Of a DNA stretch of 64,000 nt, positions 32,641 through 41,310 are shown piece after piece. The stretch's first letter is position 1. Every line of letters starts with the position of its first letter. The notes beneath the pieces were generated by a model that was given only the letters and a program-made list of their open reading frames with translations, made no database searches and was not told where the DNA came from. The position numbers and the translations under genes were made by a program. Origin of the DNA: a bacterium (GTDB taxonomy: Bacteria; Krumholzibacteriota; Krumholzibacteriia; LZORAL124-64-63); assembly GCA_016712675.1 (NCBI GenBank), contig JADJQR010000001.1, forward strand, positions 806,001 through 870,000. Reading direction: 5' to 3'.

Positions 32641-35247
32641 TCACTTCACCAGCGTCATGCGGCCGGAACGGTCGAAACCGTCGGCGGTGCGCAGCCGGTA
32701 CAGGTACGTGCCCGAGGCCACGCTGCGGCCGTCGCTGCCGCGGCCATCCCAGGTCACGGCGTGCGGCCCGGCCGCCAGGTCGCCTTCCAGCAGCGTGCGC
32801 ACCAGGCGCCCGTCCACCGTGTAGACGGCCAGCGTCGCGCGCTGCGCACCGGCCAGCGCGAACGAGATGGTCGTCGACGGGTTGAACGGGTTCGGACGCG
32901 CGGCGTCCAGCACCGTTGCCGGCTGCGGCACGCGGTCCTCGACACCGCTGACCACCGGGTCCTGGCCCTCGAGCACGCTCAGCACGATGTCCGCCGGCTT
33001 GGGCGTGATCACCTGGTGCAGGCCGCTGGGCCAGTAGATGTCCAGCTGGTCGACCGCGGTCGCCGTGCCCAGGCCGAAGTGCTGCTCCAGCGTCACCGGC
33101 GAGCCGCTGCCGCTGCTCAGCAACCGCGACTGCGTGACGCCGCCGCTGGTGAGCACCAGGCGGGCGCCGATCGCTGACCGGTTCTGGCCGCTGCCTTCCA
33201 GCCGCACCTTGAACCAGTGATTGCCCGCGCCCAGGCCGTTCTTCATCACCACGTTGGGCAGGCCCGTGCGCGGCACGAAGATGTCCACCCGACCGTCGCC
33301 GTCCAGGTCGCCGGCCGCCACGCCGACGCCGCCGGCCTCGGCCTCGACCACGCCCGGCTTGACCAGCGTGAACGCGCCGGTGCCGTCGCCCAGCAGGATC
33401 AGGTCGGACTGGCCGTTGCGCGCCACGTAGAGGTCCAGGTGCGTGTCGTTGTCCAGGTCGGCCCAGACGGAGCCGCGCGCGTTGCCCGTGTCGCCCAGGC
33501 CGGGTCCGGTCACGTACTCGAAGTGGAACGGCGTCGAGGTGCGGAACAGCTTGTCCGCGCCGCCGTCACTGGCCAGGTAGAGGTCGAAGTCGCCGTCGTT
33601 GTCGAAGTCGCCCCAGGCCGCGGCCGATTCGTTGCCCGAGTCGGTCAGGCCGCTGCCCGGCGTGGCGTCGTTGAAGCCGATCGCCAGGTTCTGGAACATC
33701 TGGTTCGCGCCGTAGCGCTTGACCACGTACGGGTCAAGCCGGCCGTCCAGGTCCAGGTCGGTCCAGGCCACCGCCGCCGTGTTGCCGCCCATGGTCAGGT
33801 TGCCGCTCTGGCCCATGAACAGCCAGGCGCCGCCGCCGATGTCGCCGAAGCCGGCGTACAGCTGGTTGGTGGTCGTGACGTTGTTCTGGTACAGGTACAG
33901 GTCCAGCTTGCCGTCCAGGTTGAAGTCCACCCAGTTGGCGCCCTCGGCCGGGCCGGTCACGATGGGGCCGTAGGCGGTCATCGGCGTGAAGGTGCCGGTG
34001 CCGTCGCCGCGCAGCAGCACCGTCGGCTGGCCCGAGCGCGCCAGGAACACGTCCAGGTGGCCGTCGCCCGTCAGGTCCGCCCAGGCGGAACCCGTGCCGG
34101 GGCCGGCATCGGCGATGGCGCCGGCGGCGATGTCGACGAAGCCCATGGCGCCGTCGTTGCGCAGCAGGCGGTCAGCCTCGTTGTAGTGCACGACGTGCAC
34201 GTCCAGGTCGCCGTCACCATCAACGTCCACCAGCGTGGCGGCGCGGTGCTGTCCGGGGGTCGCCAGCGCGCCGGCCGTCACGGCAGCGAACGGGCCGTCG
34301 GTGTACACGCCCTGGAAGGTCGCGCTGCCGCCCACGGCGATGACCTGCTGCTGCGGCCCGGCAGGCGATGTCCAATAGGGGGAGGGGTTCCAGGTCACGG
34401 TGTACGAGCCGGCGTCGAAGAGGTCGAACGTGGCATCGCCGTTGCCGGTGATCGTGCCGTAGGGACCGCTGAGCGTCCAGCCGGCGTCCAGCCCGTCGGG
34501 CTCGCAATCGATCGCCACGTCAGCCTCGTAGTCGGGCGCAGCCACGCCGCCCTGCACCATCGCGCGCGTCGTGTTGTTCTGCACGAGCACGATGACGTTC
34601 AAGAGGCTCCGGTCCCAGGCCGGGTTGAGCGTGAACGCGCGCTCGATGTGCTGCGTGTGGCCCGCCGCCGTGGGCGTGAATGTCTCGGAGGCCAGCGTCA
34701 TCATCACGAAGTTCGTGTGCGCGTGGTAGTCATCCAGGCAGACCAGGAAGTGCACCGAGTTGCTGCCCGTGATCGAGGCGTCGGCCACGGCGTCGACGAC
34801 CAGCGTGACGTCGTCGCCGCGGATCTTGTAGGTGGCCGTCACCGCGACCGGGCTGCTGTTGGCCAGCTTGGAGGCCACGGTCGGCTGGTACGTTGCGTAC
34901 ATGGACCCGGAGGCCGCGCCGCCCACGTACTGCGAAGTGCCGTCGAACATGACGGACGGGGTGCCGCTGAAGCCGTAGGTGCTGAAGCGCGCGTCGCCGA
35001 ACGCCGTGCGCCAGGGGCTGGTCAGGTAGTAGGTGACGCCCAGGAACCGGTCACCGTACTGGTCATGCAGATCCTCGAATCCCGCGACCGCGGAAGGGCA
35101 GTAGGGTCAGCCATCGGCCGACCACATCTCCCCGATGACGTTGCGTTGCGCGGCGTGGGCGTAGCCGGCGCTGCCCAGGGCCAGCAGCACGGCCAGTGTG
35201 GCGAGCAGTCCGGCGATCCTCGTGCGATCAGCGGCGTGATCCTTCAT
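32641..35247 (-). CDS. Candidate selenoprotein: Omp28-type thioredoxin domain, FG-GAP repeats, UnbV-like domain, FlgD-like tail
   Basis: The reading frame from the ATG at 35247 runs 868 codons if the TGA at codon 47 is read through. AGGAGAAG precedes the ATG and a signal peptide follows (IAGLLATLAVLLALGSAGYA). Next comes VIGEMWSADG, the TGA, then PYCPSAVAGFEDL: the TGA sits where the first Cys of a thioredoxin-type CxxC is expected, giving UPYC. Downstream sequence (FSTYGFSGTPSVMFDG) matches Omp28-like proteins with the cis-Pro loop. Residues about 230-660 are FG-GAP/VCBS repeats, 672-745 resemble ASPIC/UnbV (FGLGTATAVDQLDIYWPSG), and the end has RPNPFNPSTTISFALAGAQ and a FlgD-like module. 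The alternatives are a nonsense mutation or a read error. Confidence 0.75.
35082..35109 (-). promoter_or_regulatory. In-frame UGA and SECIS-like hairpin
   Basis: On the minus strand the UGA (35109-35107) is followed by CCGC, loop GGUC, GCGG. The stem can be extended downward by two more pairs, one of them a G-U wobble. The GGU of the loop lies 18-20 bases after the UGA. Bacterial selenocysteine elements sit directly after the UGA with a small apical loop that exposes G and U; from memory the E. coli fdhF element has an apical GGU at nearly the same distance. Confidence 0.55.
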
Positions 35248-35304
35248 GGTACGCTTCTCCTGACGATGTTCCGTGGCAAGGCACAGGGGAATCCTCGGCC
35301 TTCG

Positions 35305-35310
35305 AGTATA
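35305..35310 (-). promoter_or_regulatory. Possible -10 box of the candidate selenoprotein gene
   Basis: TATACT on the minus strand lies 58 bases upstream of the ATG at 35247 in an AT-richer patch. No convincing -35 box was found at the expected distance. Confidence 0.35.
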
Positions 35311-35392
35311 GCCGATCAGGTGGCAAAATCAGCGCTGAAAATGCATATCAACTGGGCGCGGGGGCCCGTGAAGGTGCTGCGGCGGACGCCGC

Positions 35393-35671
35393 TCAGGCCG
35401 GCCGCACCAGGTCGGCCGCCACCAGCTGGGCCAGGAAGTCCTGCACGTCGGTGGTTGCCTGGGCCGGCTCCACTTCGTAGGTCGCCACCAGCGCGTCGAC
35501 CAACTGGCCCAAGCTGTGCCGGCCGTCCAGGAGGTTCCAGAGGAAGGCGCCGACCTCGTCCAGCGAGTGGGTGGCCGTGCCGGCCGGATCCATGATGACC
35601 AGGCCCGGGCCCACCTGGCGCACGGGGCAGTCGGGGTTCGCCGCCACGATGGTGTCGAAATCGATGGTCAT
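35393..35671 (-). CDS. PqqD-family peptide-binding protein
   Basis: The 92-residue protein has the PqqD fold pattern: VIMDPAGTATHSLDEVGAFL, WNLLDGRHSLGQLVDALVAT and a C-terminal helix VQDFLAQLVAADLV. Such domains bind leader peptides and present them to modifying enzymes. Its start overlaps the stop of the kinase-like gene by ATGA. No precursor peptide or radical-SAM enzyme is seen beside it, so the client is unknown. Confidence 0.85.
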   Translation of the reverse strand: MTIDFDTIVAANPDCPVRQVGPGLVIMDPAGTATHSLDEVGAFLWNLLDGRHSLGQLVDALVATYEVEPAQATTDVQDFLAQLVAADLVRPA

Positions 35672-36627
35672 CGCCGTTCCCCGGGGTTGGAGTCCGTGAT
35701 CGTCCCGCCGGTCCCGAACGCCTGGTCCAGCGTAATCCAGAACCCGGCATCGGGCGCAAAGGCGAGCACCTTGAGCGCCGTGTGCGCGGCCACCTCGTGC
35801 GCGGCCCCGACCATCGCCGGCAGCGTGTCCGGTCCGGGCGCCTGGTCCAGCCCGACCGGCGGCACGATCTCGCCGGCCAGGGCGGCCACCGACTCGGCGA
35901 GCGGGGCTTCGCGCAGCGACGGCTGCGGCCCGTGCTCGAGCAGGAGCACTGCCCGCAGCGGCGCGCGGCCGGGCCGCTTGGCGCGGAACAGCCCGTTGAA
36001 CGGCGTGCCCGCCACGTCCCAGCCGCCACCCGGCCGCGGCAGCAGCAGGTTCATCTCGTCGCCCAGGACGTGGTGCGCCGCGCTGAGCCTGGCCACGGTC
36101 GACTTGCCGGCGCCCGAGGGGCCCACGAACAGGAACCCCTGGCCCCCGGCGATCACCGCCGATGAATGCACGAGCCAGGCCGTCCGTTCCAGCTTCTGCA
36201 CGGCTGACCGGTGCGCCTGGTAGAGCAGCTGCTCGAAAATGCGCGTGTGGTGGCCTGCCAGCAACGCGGCCTTCACGCGCACGGCGCCGGTGCCGGTCGC
36301 CGCATCGTACCAGCCGCGCAGGAGCCCGTCCGCGATGTCGAACGGCTGCGCCGAGGGCGGGGCGCCGGGCGCGGCCGCCTCGCCCGTGCCGGGCGCGAGC
36401 AGGCGCTTGCTCGTCAGCAGCGAGCGCGGGTAGCCGGGGGCGTCGTCGTGCGCGACCACCTCGACCTCGAGCGACACGGCGGCCGGCAGCGGCGACGAGG
36501 CGAGGCCGAACCAGGCGGCCAGCCCCTCGGCCAGGCCCACTTGCGGGCAGCGCAGGGCGATGACGGCGCCGCCGACGTCGAGGCGGAACTCGGGCGCAGC
36601 GGCGGGATCGGTCGAGGCGTCGTTCAT
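35668..36627 (-). CDS. HPr-kinase-like P-loop protein
   Basis: The 319-residue protein has a P-loop GPSGAGKSTVARL near residue 168 with the HPr-kinase-like context AWLVHSSAVIAGGQGFLFVG and HHVLGDEMNLL. No HprK-type catalytic signature beyond the P-loop and DE motif is obvious. Relatives recur beside PqqD and nucleotidyltransferase genes in lasso-peptide and polysaccharide clusters, where they modify small molecules or peptides. It overlaps both neighbours by ATGA, so the three minus-strand genes form one unit. Confidence 0.8.
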   Translation of the reverse strand: MNDASTDPAAAPEFRLDVGGAVIALRCPQVGLAEGLAAWFGLASSPLPAAVSLEVEVVAHDDAPGYPRSLLTSKRLLAPGTGEAAAPGAPPSAQPFDIADGLLRGWYDAATGTGAVRVKAALLAGHHTRIFEQLLYQAHRSAVQKLERTAWLVHSSAVIAGGQGFLFVGPSGAGKSTVARLSAAHHVLGDEMNLLLPRPGGGWDVAGTPFNGLFRAKRPGRAPLRAVLLLEHGPQPSLREAPLAESVAALAGEIVPPVGLDQAPGPDTLPAMVGAAHEVAAHTALKVLAFAPDAGFWITLDQAFGTGGTITDSNPGERR

Positions 36628-37151
36628 GGCGCTCCCGTCGGGGTCGGTTCGTCGTTCACGTTCGGCGCGGCCAGGCCGCGCAGGACGGCGACCCAGTGGC
36701 GCACCAGCAGGCGCCGTGCCCGCGCGCGCGAGACCGGCGGCCGCAGTGGCGCGCCGTCGGCGGCCTCGGCCCCCACCACCAGGCCCACCGCCTCATCCAC
36801 GGGGCGCCAGGCGCCGCGGCGGTTGGCATCGCCCATCTCCAGCAGCCAGGTGCGGCCGCCGCGCTGCGCGCGGCGCAGCACGCGGTGGGCCACCAGGCGG
36901 CCGTCGCGCGCGAACACGACCACGTCGCCTGTCGACGGCGCCCCCCGGCCGCCGGCCGCCGGCCCGCGCGCCAGCGGCGCGATGAGCAGCGTGCAGCCGC
37001 GCGGTAGGGCCGGGTGCATGCTGCCGGTGAGCATGGGCAGGCGCAGGAGCCTGGGGCTTCCGACCGCAGCCGGGGCAGCGCCACCGGCCGCCAGCGCCAG
37101 CCAGGCGTCGAACTGTTCCTCGAGATGCCCGGATGTGCCTTCGGTTGCCAT
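36624..37151 (-). CDS. S26-type signal-peptidase-like protein (Ser/His form)
   Basis: The 175-residue protein has MLTGSMHPALPRGC with the nucleophile Ser near residue 43 and GDVVVFARDGRLVAHRVLRR with His near 87 in place of the bacterial Lys. That Ser/His pattern is known from archaeal and endoplasmic-reticulum signal peptidases. GDANRR follows as the next conserved block. No clear membrane anchor is present at either end, so it may act in the cytoplasm on a peptide. It is the first gene of the PqqD unit and is divergent from the nucleotidyltransferase gene. Confidence 0.78.
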   Translation of the reverse strand: MATEGTSGHLEEQFDAWLALAAGGAAPAAVGSPRLLRLPMLTGSMHPALPRGCTLLIAPLARGPAAGGRGAPSTGDVVVFARDGRLVAHRVLRRAQRGGRTWLLEMGDANRRGAWRPVDEAVGLVVGAEAADGAPLRPPVSRARARRLLVRHWVAVLRGLAAPNVNDEPTPTGAP

Positions 37152-37310
37152 GGCCCTGCGCTTGCAAGCTCGTGGAGCGTCCCGGCCGCCGGGACGCCGG
37201 CGGCTGCACGCGATCGTCCCCCTTCGGGCCGCCTGATGCTACCATATCAACCGGGGAAGGCATCCACTTTGCGGATGCCGGGGGACGCGGGGAAGCCGAG
37301 GGTGAACGCG

Positions 37311-38477
37311 ATGCCACACGAGCCGGTGCGTCGGTACCTGGTCGAACTCGCCACGGCGTGGGCAAATCGTGCCGAGGGGCCGGTGGCGCCGCCGCCCGGT
37401 TTCGAGCCGGAGCAGCACGCCCCCGCGCTGCGCGCGGCCTTGCTGGCGCATAACGTCGAGGTGCCGCTGGGCGCCCTACTGCCGCCGCCGTTGCGCGAGG
37501 CCGGGTTCGAGGCCCAGGTCGCCACGTCGCGCGCGCGCACTACCGCGCTGCTGCTCGAGGCCGAGCGCATCCTGCCCCTGGTGGGCCGCCACGCCGAGCG
37601 CCCGGTCCTGCTCAAGGGGGCCGCCCTGGCGCTGCGCACGTACCCCGAACCGGCCCAGCGCTGGTTCCTGGACCTGGACCTGCTGGTGCCGCGCCCGGCC
37701 GTGGGGCCCATCTGCCGCGAGCTGGAGCACGCCGGCTACCGGCCCCTGCCGGGCGGCCGCGACCCGCGCTTCTACGAGAAGTACCACCTGCACCGCATCC
37801 TGCTGGGCCCGGCCGGGGCCTGCGTGGAGGTGCACTGGGACCTGACCCTGCCCGGCTCGGTCTACCACCTGTCCGCCAGCGGGGTGACCGCCCGGGCCCG
37901 CGCCGACCAGCTGGGTCGGCAGCACGTCTGGCGCCCCTGCGCGGTGGACCAGGTGCTGCACGCGACCTACCAGAACATTGCCGACGGCTGGCTGGACCTG
38001 CGACGTGTGCTGGATCTGGCCCTGCTGGTGCCAGCGCTGAGCCCCGGCGAGCAGAAGATGCTGGCGGAACTGGCCCGCCACAGCGGCCTGGAGCGGGCGC
38101 TGGCGTTGTCACTTCATGTGGTGAAGTGTGTGGCCGGTGTCGGGGACGAGGCCGCCGGAAGCCTGGAGCGCGCCCTGGGGCCGGCCGCGTGGCGGATGGC
38201 GCGGGGGCTGGACGTCGTCGGCGGTTGCCTGGACCGCCGCGGTCGGTCCGTCGAAGGCTACACGGCCCTGTTGCACCTGCTGTCCACCCCGCGCGGCGCG
38301 CAACGGTGGCGCGAGCTGGGCCGCCTGCTGTGGGTGGGCGAGGAGCGCCTGCTGGACATGGGGCACCAGGCCAGTGCCCTGCCTGGGCTCTGGGTCCGCA
38401 CGCGCGTGGGGGCGCACCAGGTGCTGACCGCCGCGCGGATGGGCGCGATGGCCGGGCGGGCGCTGATTGCACCGTAA
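37311..38477 (+). CDS. Nucleotidyltransferase_5-family protein
   Basis: The 388-residue protein has the NTP_transf_5 core: ERPVLLKGAALALRTYPEPA, RWFLDLDLLVPRPA with the DLD metal motif, HLHRILLGPAGACVEVHWDL. A helical C-terminal half follows. Members are common next to PqqD and HPr-kinase-like genes. The ATG at 37311 is chosen because GAGGG precedes it by 8 bases; an in-frame GTG and ATG lie just upstream. One copy of the CTTCA-N5-TGAAG motif lies inside the gene at 38112. Confidence 0.8.
   Translation: MPHEPVRRYLVELATAWANRAEGPVAPPPGFEPEQHAPALRAALLAHNVEVPLGALLPPPLREAGFEAQVATSRARTTALLLEAERILPLVGRHAERPVLLKGAALALRTYPEPAQRWFLDLDLLVPRPAVGPICRELEHAGYRPLPGGRDPRFYEKYHLHRILLGPAGACVEVHWDLTLPGSVYHLSASGVTARARADQLGRQHVWRPCAVDQVLHATYQNIADGWLDLRRVLDLALLVPALSPGEQKMLAELARHSGLERALALSLHVVKCVAGVGDEAAGSLERALGPAAWRMARGLDVVGGCLDRRGRSVEGYTALLHLLSTPRGAQRWRELGRLLWVGEERLLDMGHQASALPGLWVRTRVGAHQVLTAARMGAMAGRALIAP
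38112..38126. promoter_or_regulatory. CTTCA-N5-TGAAG site, intragenic copy
   Basis: CTTCATGTGGTGAAG, flanked by CA and TG to give a 7-5-7 inverted repeat, lies within the nucleotidyltransferase gene. It matches two sites in front of the winged-helix gene at 38589 and may be a remote operator. Confidence 0.5.
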
Positions 38478-38509
38478 CTGATTTATTTTCGACGAGATAG
38501 TTTGTTTCG

Positions 38510-38594
38510 CTTCATGTCATGAAGTTTAATCGTAGAACGCGCGAAATTTCGCTTGAACAGCACACCGTTCTGGCGAATACTTCACACCATGAAG
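38510..38594. promoter_or_regulatory. Two CTTCA-N5-TGAAG operators before the microcompartment regulator
   Basis: CTTCATGTCATGAAG (38510-38524, perfect 7-1-7 palindrome) and CTTCACACCATGAAG (38580-38594) are 70 bases apart. The second includes the ATG of the winged-helix gene at 38589. The AT-rich stretch between them should hold the operon promoter. The arrangement suggests autoregulation and control of the shell operon. Confidence 0.6.
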
Positions 38595-38975
38595 ACAAGC
38601 GACGTGGACGACCACCTGGCGATCCCGGCCCGCCTGGCCATTGTGGCCTCGCTGGCCCTGGGGCAGCGCCTGACGTTCACGGGTCTGCGCGAGCAGACGG
38701 GCCTGGCGGACGGGAACCTGCACGTCCAGACCCGGCGCCTGCTCGGGGCCGGGTACCTGCTGGGTGAGCGCGTCCGCGTGGGCGGCCGCTCGGTGACCCG
38801 GTTCGAGCTGACCGAACGCGGCCGGCTGGCCTTCCTCGAATTGATCCGGCGCCTGCGCGAGGCCGCCGAAGGACCGTTCGGCAGCGGCCGGACCGGGACG
38901 GCGGTGGGCACCGGATCCGGGGGCGGGGCGACAGGGACGTCGCCGCGCCCCCGCGAGCGTTCGCGGGTGTGGTAG
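38589..38975 (+). CDS. Winged-helix regulator of the microcompartment operon
   Basis: The 128-residue protein is a short winged helix: HLAIPARLAIVASLALGQRL, TFTGLREQTGLADGNLHVQT, RRLLGAGYL, GRSVTRFELTERGRLAFLEL. This is the pattern of MarR/PadR-like single-domain proteins (winged DNA-binding HTH_27 type). A Gly/Arg-rich disordered tail of about 30 residues follows. The start codon sits inside an operator-like repeat and no Shine-Dalgarno site is seen. It lies 8 bases before the RpiB-DeoC gene, so it heads the operon. Confidence 0.8.
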   Translation: MKTSDVDDHLAIPARLAIVASLALGQRLTFTGLREQTGLADGNLHVQTRRLLGAGYLLGERVRVGGRSVTRFELTERGRLAFLELIRRLREAAEGPFGSGRTGTAVGTGSGGGATGTSPRPRERSRVW

Positions 38976-38983
38976 GAGGACCC

Positions 38984-40339
38984 ATGAAGATCGCCATCGG
39001 CGCCGACCATGGCGGCTACGAACTGAAGCAGAAGCTGGTCGAGCACCTGCGCGCCAAGGGCTTCGACGTGCGCGACCTGGGCACCGACTCGACGGCGGCC
39101 GTCGACTATCCGGTGTTCGCGCGCCGCGTGGCCGAAGCGGTCGCCGGTGGCCAGGCCGAACGCGGCATCATGATCGACGGCGCGGGCATCGGCTCGTCGA
39201 TGGTGGCCAACAAGGTGCCCGGCGTGCGCGCGGCGATGGCCTACGACGTCAGCAGCGCGCGCAACGGCCGCGAGCACAACGACGCCAACCTGCTGACCCT
39301 CGGCGCCGGGCTGACCGGGCCGGCGCTGGCCGCGCAGATCGTCGACGTTTTCCTGTCCACCGACTGCACCGAGGCGCGCCACCAGCGGCGCGTGGCGATG
39401 ATCAACGACACCGCGACCGGCGCGACGATGGGCGCCGGCGGCCTGTCGCTGGCCGGGCTGTCGGAGACCGACCTGGCGCGTGTGCTGCAGAAGGTCGAGT
39501 CGCTGGTGGGCGGGGCGCACCTGCCGGGCGCGCCCGCGGGCGTGGCCGGGATGAACCACGGCGGCTACCACGGCGGGCCCTGCGTGGGCTCGTGCCCGGA
39601 CACCGCGCGGAGGTTCATCGAGCTGGGCGCGCGGCGCTTCACCGCGGGGCCGGACAGCCCGGGCCGCATCCCCGACGAGCTGGCCCGCTATATCGACCAC
39701 ACCATCCTGAAGCCCGACGCCACGCCGCAGATGATCGACACGGTCATCGCCGAGGCGCGCGAGTTCTCCTTCCGCTCGGTGTGCGTGAACCCGTGCTGGG
39801 TCAAGCGCGTGGCCGACGGGCTGCGCGGCACGCGCGTGCTGACCTGCTCGGTGGTCGGCTTCCCGCTGGGGACCAGCACGCCCGACATCAAGGGCCTGGA
39901 GTCGCGCAAGGCGATCCGCGATGGGGCGAAGGAGATCGACATGGTCATCAACGTCGGGCGCCTGAAGGCCGGCGACGACGACTACGTGCTGAAGGACATC
40001 CTGGCGGTGACCGAGGCCTGCCGCGACGGCGCGGCGGTCAGCAAGGTGATCATCGAGACGGCGCTGCTGACCAACGAGGAGAAGGTGCGCGCCTGCGAGC
40101 TGTCGAGGAAGGCGCGCGCGAATTTCGTCAAGACCTCCACCGGGTTCGCCTCGGGCGGGGCCACGGCCGAGGACGTGGCGCTGATGGCCGGCGTGGTGCG
40201 CGGCGCGGGCATGGAAGTGAAGGCGTCGGGCGGCATCCGCTCGTTCGACGACGCGCGGCGCATGATCGAGGCGGGCGCCACCCGCCTGGGCGCCAGCGCC
40301 AGCATCGCCATCGTGCAGGAAGCGCAGAAGGGCGCCTAG
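38984..40339 (+). CDS. RpiB-DeoC fusion: pentose-phosphate isomerase-like and deoxyribose-phosphate aldolase
   Basis: The 451-residue protein joins RpiB (1-145) to DeoC (about 229-450). RpiB has [14 protein letters not shown] and [17 protein letters not shown]; the base position that is Cys in E. coli RpiB is Asp65 here. DeoC has [27 protein letters not shown], the Schiff-base Lys in FVKTSTGF (near 382) and a second Lys in VKASGGIRS. The linker holds an amphipathic helix at about 158-174 ([17 protein letters not shown]), like a microcompartment encapsulation peptide, and a Gly/Cys patch [12 protein letters not shown]. DeoC would release acetaldehyde inside the shell. AGGAGGA precedes the ATG. 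Confidence 0.9.
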   Translation: MKIAIGADHGGYELKQKLVEHLRAKGFDVRDLGTDSTAAVDYPVFARRVAEAVAGGQAERGIMIDGAGIGSSMVANKVPGVRAAMAYDVSSARNGREHNDANLLTLGAGLTGPALAAQIVDVFLSTDCTEARHQRRVAMINDTATGATMGAGGLSLAGLSETDLARVLQKVESLVGGAHLPGAPAGVAGMNHGGYHGGPCVGSCPDTARRFIELGARRFTAGPDSPGRIPDELARYIDHTILKPDATPQMIDTVIAEAREFSFRSVCVNPCWVKRVADGLRGTRVLTCSVVGFPLGTSTPDIKGLESRKAIRDGAKEIDMVINVGRLKAGDDDYVLKDILAVTEACRDGAAVSKVIIETALLTNEEKVRACELSRKARANFVKTSTGFASGGATAEDVALMAGVVRGAGMEVKASGGIRSFDDARRMIEAGATRLGASASIAIVQEAQKGA

Positions 40340-40356
40340 CGAACGGGAGAGCGAAG

Positions 40357-40980
40357 ATGGTCGACCTGAGGGCCTATTGCGTGATCGACAGCCTGCAGCC
40401 GCAGTTCGCCTCGTTCCAGGCGACGGTGGCGCAGGGCTTCCTGCCCAAGGTGGGGCAGGCCAGCCTGTTCGTCGAGATCGCGCCGGGCATCGAGATCAAC
40501 CGCGTTATGGACATCGCGCTGAAGTCCACCAGCGTGACGCCGGGCATGCAGATCGTCGAGCGCAACTTCGGCATGCTCGAGGTGCACTCCGACAGCCAGG
40601 CCGACGTGCGGCAGGCAGGCGAGGCGATCCTCGCCGCGCTGGAGCTGGACGAGAACCAGCGTCTGAAGCCGCGCATCATCTCGGACCAGGTCGTGCGCCA
40701 CCTGGACGACCACCAGTGCATGCTCATCAACCGCATGCGACACGGGAACCTGATCCTGTCGGGCCAGACGCTGTTCGTGCTGGAGTGCGAGCCCGCGGCC
40801 TACGCGGCGCTGGCGGCCAACGAGGCGGAGAAAGCCGCGAACATCAACATCCTGGAGGTGCGCGCGTTCGGCGCCTTCGGTCGCGTCTATATCGGTGGGG
40901 AAGAGAAGGATATCGAGGTGGCCAGGCCGGCGGCGGTCGCGGCCCTGGAATCGTTGGCGGGACGGACGGTCAGCCGGTAG
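40357..40980 (+). CDS. Tandem-domain microcompartment shell protein (BMC-T type)
   Basis: The 207-residue protein fits two fused BMC domains. The first begins [20 protein letters not shown] and the second ends [20 protein letters not shown], with [20 protein letters not shown] as its helix. [20 protein letters not shown] lies between. It would form a pseudohexameric trimer. It diverges from common PduT/EutL proteins, resembling tandem shell proteins of planctomycete-type loci. It starts 17 bases after the enzyme gene. Confidence 0.78.
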   Translation: MVDLRAYCVIDSLQPQFASFQATVAQGFLPKVGQASLFVEIAPGIEINRVMDIALKSTSVTPGMQIVERNFGMLEVHSDSQADVRQAGEAILAALELDENQRLKPRIISDQVVRHLDDHQCMLINRMRHGNLILSGQTLFVLECEPAAYAALAANEAEKAANINILEVRAFGAFGRVYIGGEEKDIEVARPAAVAALESLAGRTVSR

Positions 40981-41013
40981 CCCCCGGGCGCCGGCACTGA
41001 GGAGGAGACGGCA

Positions 41014-41304
41014 ATGGCAGACGCTCTGGGAATGATCGAGTGCAGGAGCTTCGCGGCGGTGGTCGAGGCGGCCGACGCCATGGTCAAGGCCGCGCGCGTG
41101 GAGCTGGTGGGCTACGAGAAGACCGGCGGCGGCTACACGACGGCCATCGTGCGCGGCGACGTCGCGGCGGTCAAGGCGGCCACCGACGCCGGCCAGAACG
41201 CGGCCACGCGCGTGGGCGAGGTCGTGGCGGTGCACGTGATCGCGCGCCCGCACGCCAACGTCGACGCGGTGATCCCGCTGGGTCGCCAGAACCTCGAGGC
41301 GTAG
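41014..41304 (+). CDS. Hexameric microcompartment shell protein (BMC-H)
   Basis: The 96-residue protein is a standard BMC domain: [58 protein letters not shown]. The pore loop is KTGGG. This should be the main facet tile; it is the only BMC-H in the locus. GAGGAGA precedes the ATG. Confidence 0.95.
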   Translation: MADALGMIECRSFAAVVEAADAMVKAARVELVGYEKTGGGYTTAIVRGDVAAVKAATDAGQNAATRVGEVVAVHVIARPHANVDAVIPLGRQNLEA

Positions 41305-41310
41305 GCCGCC

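Noticed and set aside
35107-35109. A reassigned genetic code in which TGA is Trp or Gly
   Set aside because: TGA is the ordinary stop of many genes here (for example at 20169, 22571 and 24005), so general reassignment is excluded.
34951-35247. Shorter start for the FG-GAP gene at 34950, treating the upstream part as untranslated
   Set aside because: That start would lack a signal peptide and a ribosome site and would cut the Omp28-like domain; the upstream part has both a ribosome site and a signal peptide in the same frame.
32415-35297. Shared 14-mer CAGGGGAATCCTCG at 32415 and 35284
   Set aside because: A few 14-base matches are expected by chance in 64 kb, and the flanks do not match.
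33217-35595. Plus-strand open frame of 792 codons
   Set aside because: It is antisense to the FG-GAP protein, where regular Asp-rich repeats create an open complementary frame.
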